Of a stretch of DNA of 26,155 bases, positions 18,909 through 26,155 are shown piece after piece. Every line of letters starts with the position of its first letter. Position 1 is the first letter of the stretch. Under the pieces are notes generated by a model. It ran no database searches, had not been told where the DNA came from, and saw only the letters and a list, made by a program, of their open reading frames with translations. Made by a program: the position numbers and the translations under genes. The stretch is from Bdellovibrionales bacterium (GTDB lineage: Bacteria; Bdellovibrionota; Bdellovibrionia; Bdellovibrionales; Bdellovibrionaceae): assembly GCA_016713585.1 (NCBI GenBank), contig JADJOV010000020.1, forward strand, positions 1 through 26,155. Direction: 5' to 3'.

Positions 18909-20121
18909 TAAGCTCCTCGGGGCGGCCTTGATTCAGATCGTTGATCAAAGACCGCTTTATTACTCAATTCTGAGACGAATTCCGAAATTCTTCAGGAACG
19001 ATCTTGATCGACCTTGTGCCCTCGGCATTGATCAAAATACAGGCAGACTGAGCATCCTCCTCAATGCGCAAGTTCTTGTAGGAGCCTCGGTCGATCACCT
19101 TCAAGTGGTGTTAGAGCATCTTCTGTTTCACATCCTAGCACCACAACATCACGGCGATCGCACCAAGCTGGGTGAAAGTTTTCATCTCGCCTGCGATCTC
19201 ATCATCAATCAAAATATTTCTCAAATCAGGGAAAATCCAAAAGATTTTTCAAGAAAATCTTCACCCTTTGGGAAACTGCTGACCCCACAGGCCCTGAAGG
19301 GTCTTCACGGATTCAATGCTGAGAGCCTTGCAAGCACGAGCGTGTATGAGCTCTGGCCCTTAATTAAAGAGGAAAACCATTTGCCTGATCTCAGTTCCTA
19401 CAAGACATTGGATGAGACCGACTTTCAACTACATAATTTTGTATCCATCAACCGATGGCAAAAGCTTGCCCCCGGCAATGAAATTCTCCTTCAAAATCAA
19501 GTTAAGCAAACTGTGATCGCAGCCATGATGGAGCTTCACCGGCTGGGCAAGGGCCCAGGCCATTCTCCCTGGGTGCCTCTCAAAACAGATCACTGAGATT
19601 CTTGCTGAAAGCAAAATCGATTACTCAAGCTTATTGCAAAAATTTGTCAGCAGAGCGATGGCTAACATCAAACAGAGAACCTGGACTCGCACCAATCGAA
19701 AGTATCCAAATCTTATTAAAGGCAGCACACGACTAGCCAAAGGCAATCCGCGGATGCTCGTTATAATGGATACCTCAGGCTCCATGTGGGATGATCTCAC
19801 TCTCAACAAAGTTCTTGCGGAAATTAGTAAAATTCACCGCGCCTGCCCCGATCTCTGGGTCATTGGTGGCGACGTCGTTGAGAAGTTTCGCTATTATTTA
19901 CAGAAAGGATCTTTTCTCCCGGTCGCCACGACCTAATTGGTGGCGGCGGCACGGACCTACAATTTGGGTTCAATGCAGCCAAAGAACTCAATGTCGATGG
20001 CACAATCGTTCTGACTGATGGATGTATTCCCACCTTCGATACTCACCAAATCGAAACTACTTTTGTTGTTGTGCCTCAAGGAATCACCGTGCCAGGTTAC
20101 GAGAATATTTTTATAACCTAG
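18883..20121 (+). CDS. DUF2201-like putative metallopeptidase/VWA domain protein, frameshifted
   Basis: The start ATG is inside the end of the MoxR gene, with GGAGG upstream. The N-terminal half resembles DUF2201: DRPCALGIDQNTGRLSILL, then VVLEHLLFHILAPQHH, followed by HLACDLIINQNISQI. In related proteins the EHxxxH-type region is a metal site; here it reads EHLLFH, so the classical HExxH is not present. The C-terminal VWA domain has MLVIMDTSGSMWDDLTL (MIDAS DxSxS), LIGGGGTDLQFGFNA and IVLTDGCIPTFD (TDG). Shifts near 19575 and 19920 restore a protein of about 412 residues with a stop at 20119-20121. It is the presumed partner of the MoxR ATPase. The substrate is unknown. Confidence 0.8.
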
Positions 20122-20221
20122 CCACCATGCAAAGTCTCAATCCCAGGAAGAGGTCGATTGCCCATAAGCAACTTAAGACCAAATCTCAAAATTGGGGTTT
20201 AGGCTAAAAATCCAATGAAAT

Positions 20222-20665
20222 TTACCCCGCTCCAGTTCTTTTCTTTACAGCTTCATCAAGAACTTGCCCCTTAAAGCTTTCTCTCAATTTTTTCAACTGT
20301 GTTTCTCTCCTTGGATATTTGCCGTAGGTTTTGTGCACCCAATCGTACCAATCGTGATATCTGTCGTGGGCTTTGCCGCCCATGACACAGAGGTTTGAAG
20401 GTCTGTTGTCGTTGCGCCGACCATTAATGTAGTGAACAACTTCCCATGCTTCTAGTCGGCGACCCAGAATTTCTTCTGCTATCGTCCGATGTTCATAGTG
20501 TTCTTTACCCGACGTCGATTTTGTGACCACATAACCATCGGATGTGATGTGCTTTTTGGAGAAAAGCCAACGAAAAAATGCAGAAACCAGAACAAATGGG
20601 AGTTTCACGATATCCCATAAAGCCTTGCGCAGGAGTCTCTTCAGTCTTCTCTCTATCCACTTCAT
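20222..20665 (-). CDS. Membrane-anchored HNH endonuclease-like protein
   Basis: This frame is intact, 147 residues. An AGGA lies six bases before the ATG. The N-terminus is basic (ERRLKRLLRK) and followed by one hydrophobic segment at about residues 17-35 (LWDIVKLPFVLVSAFFRWLF), so it may be held at the inner face of the membrane. The HNH region is EHRTIAEEILGRRLE, then VVHYINGRRNDNRPSNL with H78, N81, D86, N87 and N91, and H100/H104 in KAHDRYHDW. The tail HKTYGKYPRRETQLKKLRES is a block I recognise from small HNH proteins. HNH proteins nick or cut DNA using one metal ion; the target is unknown. It is alone, between the convergent VWA gene and the divergent lipoprotein gene. Confidence 0.7.
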   Translation of the reverse strand: MKWIERRLKRLLRKALWDIVKLPFVLVSAFFRWLFSKKHITSDGYVVTKSTSGKEHYEHRTIAEEILGRRLEAWEVVHYINGRRNDNRPSNLCVMGGKAHDRYHDWYDWVHKTYGKYPRRETQLKKLRESFKGQVLDEAVKKRTGAG

Positions 20666-20832
20666 TGCAATCCTATCGGAAGAATCAATGAAGACTTCTA
20701 TGTTCAGCAGACCAGGCCTTACGCCAGTCCCATACTAGTTTATTCATTCCGTCCCTGAATGATACGATTAGGTATACATTGACCTCCCTTGGCAATCACA
20801 CCTGCCAAACTGGAACAAATAGGAGGCACATA

Positions 20833-21436
20833 ATGAAGAGTTTTTTACTACTAACAATTCCACTAGGTCTTTTGGGTATTGGGTGTTCATCTGTTCCAAC
20901 AAATCAAACGATCATTGAACGGGCAGATGATGTTTCGACGAGACCTTCCTGGGCGAGTCTCACAAAACCATTCACTGAGGAAAACGGGAAAAAGTATTTT
21001 TTAGGCTATGTTGAGGTTGAGGCTGATGCTTCAAAGTCGGCGGCATTGAACATGTCTGACGAGAAGGCAATTTCAGAACCATTTCGTTCGATTGTAGACC
21101 AATTCCTCGATCAAAATCAGGTGGGTGAGGAGTTGCGCGGCACCACGGGCCAACGGATCATTTCTTCAACCAGAAGCTCTCGCCCCACAATCACTGATCT
21201 CCAAATCGTGAAAAGATACAGGAGCTCATTGAAACGAAGTCCGCTTCGGGAGTGACCAGGTCAAACCTACGAGTTTATTCATTGGCAGAGGTCCCAACTT
21301 CGGAACTTGAAAGAGCAAGGCAAAAATATCTTTCAAGATTATCCTCTGATCTGAACGTCAAAGAGTTCTCGACGAGGTAGGCACCCGACAACGTGAACAA
21401 GCGTTGATGGAAAGAACGAGGGGCAATAAGATATGA
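20833..21436 (+). CDS. LPP20-like lipoprotein, frameshifted
   Basis: The start ATG at 20833 has a perfect AGGAGG at 20821-20826. The signal is MKSFLLLTIPLGLLGIGC, with GIGC as lipobox. The mature part begins RPSWASLTKPF and contains KKYFLGYVEVEADASKSAAL and ISEPFRSIVDQFL, equivalent to the W-motif and helices of LPP20-like proteins and similar in layout to the lipoprotein at 8522-9268. A shift near 21215 gives QELIETKSASGVTRSNLRVY and SLAEVPTSELERARQKY, the expected C-terminal strand and helix; another near 21370 gives VLDEVGTRQREQALMERTRG. The stop TGA at 21434-21436 overlaps the start of the next gene by four bases (ATGA), so translation of the two is likely coupled. Confidence 0.65.
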
Positions 21437-22199
21437 CTTCAATACTAACCACAATTATTACTGTTTTGGTCTCCTGCCTTTCGTACGGCGATACTCTACC
21501 AGGAAGGAACTCCGATTTGGCTCTCCAATCCACCAAAAGCGAAACTCACATCTTTTCGGTCGGAGAGGCTCTGATATTGACAGCAAGGACGTGCCCTGGG
21601 CGGGCCTGGATCAGCTCACTTCTGAGATATGGAATGACACAATTCCCAGAGCTCGGAAGCCTCCGTTCGGAAAGTGAAGAATCCCTTCACTCCGCAACCT
21701 ACAATCGCAAATTCGTGCTGCAACTTGATTCTATCGATTGGAAAGGAATATCTGAGGTGGAGGAGAAGGGTTCGCCTCACATCATTTATGACGAAAAACC
21801 ACAAAAACCTACACGGTGTATAGACTGCTGACCTGGGCCAAGAAAGATATAGCAGCTTCAAAGGCTTCAATCCGCCGCAAAAAGAAAAATGAAATTCCGC
21901 CGAGCCCCGAGGTTGCAAGAAAAATAGAGGCTGACGTTGTCAGTGAAATTCAGAAGATTCATGCGCTGAACAAGCAGATTGCAACTCGAGATGAATTCCT
22001 CTCGAAGGTGCTGATGGTCGCAAAATGTGGAGTTACCCTCGAAGACCTCAAAAACATTCTAGGACCGCCAGATAGAGAAGATGGCTTCTGTGAGCATTAC
22101 TGGGGGACATTTGAGGTGTTTGCTTGTCGAGGCCCAGTTGATTTTATTACTTCAAAAAATGGAGAGGGTCCGCGCAAATCTCTGTGCCGGAGGGACTGA
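21433..22199 (+). CDS. Exported LPP20-like protein with BamE/SmpA-like C-terminal region, frameshifted
   Basis: The start overlaps the previous stop (ATGA). A signal peptide, MTSILTTIITVLVSCLSYGD, precedes a region with FSVGEALILTARTCPGRAWI, IDWKGISEVEEKGSPH and YTVYRLLTWAKKDI, the last strand typical of LPP20-like folds. The shift lies at the A5 run 21803-21807. After an Arg/Lys-rich helical linker (SIRRKKKNEIPPSPEVARKI) the last 60 residues read AKCGVTLEDLKNILGPPD, then HYWGTFEVFACRGPVDFI. That pattern (G-x-T-hhxxhhGxPD, aromatic strand, V-x-x-I) matches the BamE/SmpA fold, found in outer-membrane assembly factors and other periplasmic proteins. About 255 residues. Its partner is probably the lipoprotein encoded immediately upstream. 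Confidence 0.6.
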
Positions 22200-22280
22200 G
22201 TTCGCTAAATGGTAGGAAACTGAACCAAAATGCTTGCTCTCCTTTTGTGTGCGAAGTCATGCTTATATTTTGTGCTGATC

Positions 22281-22466
22281 TCATTGCAAGACCATAGGAC
22301 CGGCTAGAATCTGTCGGAGCCTACCGAAGGTGTGGTATCTTGATAATTTGCTCAAGTAGCAGTGCGGGCAGCCATAGGATTTCAGACACCCGCACTGATT
22401 AGAAACCACCTTAGACTCGGGCACGCTGAATGGACCCAGATCCAGTTGCGTTCGCCTAGCCATCAA
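22281..22466 (-). CDS. Possible small cysteine-rich protein downstream of the helicase
   Basis: An ATG at 22464-22466, about 30 bases after the helicase stop, opens a 61-residue frame. It contains NQCGCLKSYGCPHCYL, a CxC/CxxC cluster that could bind zinc, and ends RQILAGPMVLQ. No ribosome binding site is evident and the family is unknown. The cysteines partly come from the inverted repeat at 22360-22397, so this could be chance. The surrounding 22200-22496 holds no other gene I can support. Confidence 0.2.
   Translation of the reverse strand: MMARRTQLDLGPFSVPESKVVSNQCGCLKSYGCPHCYLSKLSRYHTFGRLRQILAGPMVLQ
22360..22397. repeat. Nine-base inverted repeat with 20-base loop
   Basis: CAGTGCGGG (22360-22368) and CCCGCACTG (22389-22397) are perfect inverted repeats. 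They lie in the gap between the convergent exported-protein gene and the helicase gene, where a bidirectional terminator would be expected. There is no T-run on either strand and the loop is long, so it is not a standard intrinsic terminator. Confidence 0.35.
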
Positions 22467-22496
22467 ACCACTGACAACTCTACATTTCGAAATTCA

Positions 22497-25400
22497 TCAT
22501 TGGGACTTCGCCCTCGTATTTGCATTTGAGCGTCTATCGTTCCATACAATCAACGTTTTGAAACCGATGGCATTGAATCCGCTAATCATGATTAGCCAGT
22601 CCATCCAGGCCTCCATATTGTCAGAATTCACAAGTGTTTGGTTCGCTTGAAATAGCAAGTACTCTTGGTTCTGAATGGCCAATGGCAGAAGTTTCTGGTC
22701 CATCTTTCTCAAATTAGTAACAATCTGACGGCATAGTGGACTGTTCACCCTTTCCAATTCGAGCATAAGGGCATTCTGATCAATTTGCAAAAATGAGTCT
22801 AGAGTATTCGGGAGTCCGGAAATGAAATTTCTTAATGTTTCTTCTGCAACAGATGATGGCAGGCCTGGAATTGGCATTCCCTTTGTTGGAATTGTCACTC
22901 TGACTTGATCCATTCGAAGCAATTCATTCAAGACACTATAATATTCTTTATCTATTGCGTATTTTGCCGGAACCCACAGTTGTCGGAATCCATCCTTTGA
23001 AAGATTATTTCTCTTTTCAATGTCTTGCATAAGCACGTCCATATGATACCGATAGCCATCAATATGGACCAAGGTTCGATCGCCCCCGGTTTCTCGATCA
23101 TAAAATCAGGTACGGATTTGAGGTACCCTTCGATTGAATATTTCCGCAGCTGGGTGGAACATCTATATGCGGGGAAATGGTTCTGCACAAAATCCAAAAA
23201 ATTGCCTTCAGCAACCCTTGACTCGGGATCTACATCCTCAATTGAGGGCCTGTTTGGGTCGCACAAAACCATCTTCTGCTTCTTTAACTCTTCATAAAGC
23301 AGCACCTGACCATCTACATTGAAAATAGACTTTTTGATATCTTGATGGTGCCACTGATTATCGTAGGATTTCAAACAACGATAGCAGCCATCAACACAGC
23401 ATTTGCTAGAACTAACCTCTGGGACTCATCGCAAATTTGATCCCAATAATCCCATATCAATCGGATAACGCCGCTACCACCGGGCTCCGAGTCCACTAAC
23501 AGCAAACTGATACTTTGAACTTTCGGAGCTTTACTTCCATCATGGGGAGGCCATTAATTTTTGAGTAGTCACTTCAATCCGACTGCTGCGCCTATTGAGA
23601 TGAAGCACTTTCTGAATTGCTCGTTCGAAGATCGCCTCAAGAGTCACGTAGAAACTATTAATCTCTTCCTGCGAAAATTCATTTGCCCACCCGTTCTGAG
23701 CTGCTATTGACCACGGCACCCTCAAAATGATTCCCTGGCCTTCGTTATACACGCAAGGCAAAAATGGAACCCACTTGCCAATATCACCTTCGGGTCGTTC
23801 CAGTCTGACCGAAAACAATTTTGAGTCGGTATTTTCCTTATATAAATGCTGTATGGCACTTTGGCCACCAGATGATTGTTTTTGAATTCTTGATAGAATC
23901 GAAATTGTTTCAATAAAGTGATCATGGGTAAAGTGCAGATCGATGCCAATCTCCGGGATGTGCAGGATGTTCCAACATTTCGTCAGGGGTCGGACGACCC
24001 ATGCGCTTAAGCTCTTGAATCGCACGATGATGATTTCGACGTCCGTCATGGTCACTGATCACATCCAACTGCAATCCATGCGCTTCAGAAACAGTCACTA
24101 AATCGGGAAGCGATCTATTTGCTCCAGCCAGCTCCTCTGAAAGGATCTCACTACCACAGATCTTGCACTCGCCGAGTCCGGGATCTGTCAATTCGTCGCA
24201 ACCTGCCGAGCAAATGCCCCACTTCGCCCCCTTTTTGATTTCTTCCCTGATTGATATCTGTCGATTTTATAAATGAACCCTTGACCATACACTTTTTGCT
24301 CTGGCGCCAACTCACGAAGAGCGGTTGATGCAGATCGATCATACTGCAGCGTTCGCGAATCCCGCCACCACTGCCCTTCGTAATGGATGATTTGACACCT
24401 AAAAAGCGGGTCCTTTACCCGGAAAATCAAAGTTTGGAAGAAAGCCCCATGTCGCCAAATCTGAAATCGGGTTTGAACTATTATAGGAGTGGATTAGGCC
24501 TAATTTATGCTTCAGAAGGTAAGTGGCCCGTTCAAAAGGACTTTCGATTTTGGACTTCCTCCGAGCCAGCTCTCTTTCGTTTTGAGATGTTTAAAGTCTT
24601 CAAAATACAGTTTTGCCTGCTGAGTGTAGTATTCGAGTTGGGCTGCGAATCGAAGACCCCACACATCAAAGGCCGTAGAATTAATTAGCTGTTCCCGCAG
24701 CAAATTCTGGCGATGAGCGGACAACGTGCCATCACGCCACAAAGCCTGGCTTAGCTGAAAAATAAATTCGCCCTTTAATTTCTCAATGTAAGGTCTTCGT
24801 TACCTATAAATATTCTTCCAGTCCTGCGGCAAGACATTCAGGCCGATTGCCTCGCCAGCTAGTGCTAAATATTCATTTGTAATGCCCCTAGATCAACCAA
24901 ACGACTCCATTTATCCAATTCTAATTATGTTTAGAACTCTTTCATAGGTTTGGTCATGCACTCGATGATCAGCCCGTTGAGATGGCGCAAAATAATAAAA
25001 GTATTCTCAAAGGGTATGCCAGGTGGCAAAATTTCACCAGAAACCATATCTAACGGATTCTCAAAGAAAGTGAGATCATGACTGCCTAACGTACAGTGGG
25101 TCACCACAAACGCTCGTTTTGGCTCACGGCCTGCTCGCCCTGCTCGTTGGGCATAATTTGAGGGATCTGGCGGTACAGATCGATGGATAACAACAGGTAA
25201 ATCGGGCAAATCAACCCCATTTCTAGAGTCGGTGTGGCGACCAGAGTATTGATTTCACGATCTGTAAATAGCCGAATTGCTTCATTCGCCTCAGCCGCAC
25301 CTAACATGCCATTATGCTCTTGTGCCCGAACAAGTCGTGTATCCTCTTCGAATGATCTCACATACAACGAACTATAGTATTCATGCTCTGGAAGGGTGTA

Positions 25401-26155
25401 AGTCACCCAAGTATCATGGCCATTGCGACCAGTCGGCAAATTTTCCAACAAACAATTCGGCGATACAATCTGACGGATTGAGCTGTGGCTCCCTTTGTAA
25501 GCCTGAATATCACTCGTAATCTCGAGAAGATCTTCAGCCTTTATTCGCAAGTTGATCAATTCCGGCGTCTTTTAAGTCAATGAAGCGATTCAATGGGCTC
25601 TATTAATAAAGTCCCACCCAAGTCGCAGGCTTTCCCTAACAGTCAGAGCCGGATCCCCTTGACTACAGATAATTCGGCCAAGAGTTGAATTCTTATTGAG
25701 CTTTTCACCACCAAAGGACTTACCAATAAGATCTTCAAACTTAAAGGTCTCTGGTCGCCATACTCCATGTCGGCCCAAAAAAAGCCGAGCAGAGGTCGGG
25801 CTTACGCCCCGCCACTGACCGGCCTCTGCCAGTTCTTGAAAAAGCCAATTTGAAATAAGAAACAACAACTGTTGACTATAAGCCGGACCATTCTTTGCTG
25901 CCGCGTAGTCCGCGAAGATCCCTGATTGAAAACCCTTAAGATTCCATGTCGCACAAAGCCAGTGGCTTGCAGGCTGCCTTCCCCGCTGTGGCAAGATCCA
26001 AGTTCCAATATAATGACTCCAGTCATAACCGCAAACACCATAATCCACGATCAGGAATTCAAAGATCGACCTCATCGACAGCGTTCTTCAAGGCCCTGGT
26101 CTCAGCACCATCCGCCATTGTCGGGTTATCAAAAGCCAGTCCTTATTTGTGCGTT
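22497..26155 (-). CDS. C-terminal part of a large DEAD/DEAH helicase with DUF1998/MZB cluster and terminal nuclease domain, heavily frameshifted
   Basis: The gene runs in from the right edge; about 1,200 residues are present in ten or more frames. In order: an upstream region with GVWRPETFKFEDLIGKSF; a helicase C-terminal domain (VATPTLEMG, DLPVVIHRSVPPDPSNYAQ, then RAGRAGR as motif VI); a middle region with ATWGFLPNFDFPG, a zinc-finger-like segment WGICSAGCDE plus GECKICGSE; then the MZB/DUF1998 cysteine signature CCVDGCYRCLKSYDNQWHHQ near 23345-23400. Behind it, VPDFMIE and LVHIDGYRYHMDV with GFRQLWVP form a PD-(D/E)XK-type nuclease domain, followed by a helical tail to the TGA at 22497. 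This is the COG1205 helicase architecture (MrfA, Druantia DruE and DISARM proteins use related parts) with a nuclease fused at the end. The ATP-binding half lies outside the window. Confidence 0.75.

Noticed and set aside
20022..20207. Separate small protein at the end of the VWA gene
   Set aside because: It is out of frame with the restored VWA C-terminus and lacks a start signal.
1..26155. Programmed ribosomal frameshifting as the cause of the frame breaks
   Set aside because: Breaks are too many, occur in unrelated genes, and lack a consistent slippery heptamer plus downstream structure.
1..26155. CRISPR array, transposase or integrase
   Set aside because: No regularly spaced direct repeats of 20-40 bases and no transposase or recombinase motifs were seen in any frame.

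Overview
The window reads as chromosomal DNA from a Gram-negative bacterium of balanced base composition. Lipoproteins with LPP20-like and PEGA domains, a periplasmic endonuclease I, a DUF2779 protein and a MoxR/VWA pair suggest a member of the Bdellovibrionota/Oligoflexia or another former deltaproteobacterium. That placement is an inference from gene content; there is no rRNA or other phylogenetic marker here.

Reading frames are broken almost everywhere. Nearly every protein longer than about 220 residues has to be stitched together from two to ten frames. Many joins lie at or beside short homopolymers (A6 at 6152-6157, A6 at 8835-8840, A4 at 11292-11295, T5 at 17499-17503, A5 at 21803-21807), while the amino-acid sequence stays family-like on both sides. 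I read this as mainly uncorrected indel errors rather than gene decay. The coordinates below are for reconstructed genes; taken literally most would be pseudogenes.

Layout. (1) 1-7085 is a defence-island-like segment. A partial plus-strand gene with a nuclease-like C-terminal module (2-1360) converges on a minus-strand series: SNF2-type helicase (4969-7085), coiled-coil protein (4095-4914), P-loop ATPase (2747-4123), a possible small ORF, and a PD-(D/E)XK-like nuclease (1464-2400). (2) 7086-7633 has no gene I can support. (3) 7634-11405 is a cell-envelope cluster: a minus-strand lipoprotein, membrane protein and small zinc-ribbon protein, divergent from a large PEGA-domain protein. (4) 11542-15814 holds, on the plus strand, a DUF2779 double-nuclease protein, a lipoprotein and a WYL-type regulator. 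(5) 15948-20665 holds a small basic protein, endonuclease I with a co-directional glycosylase-like gene, a MoxR ATPase overlapping a VWA/DUF2201 protein, and a membrane-anchored HNH protein. (6) 20833-22199 is a translationally coupled pair: an LPP20-like lipoprotein and an exported protein with a BamE/SmpA-like C-terminus. (7) 22497 to the right edge is the C-terminal part of a very large helicase carrying a DUF1998/MZB cysteine cluster and a terminal nuclease domain, probably a second defence element.

The best candidates for an undescribed system are the helicase/coiled-coil/ATPase/nuclease cassette at 1464-7085 and the helicase-MZB-nuclease fusion at the right edge. No CRISPR array, rRNA, tRNA, transposase or integrase was recognised.
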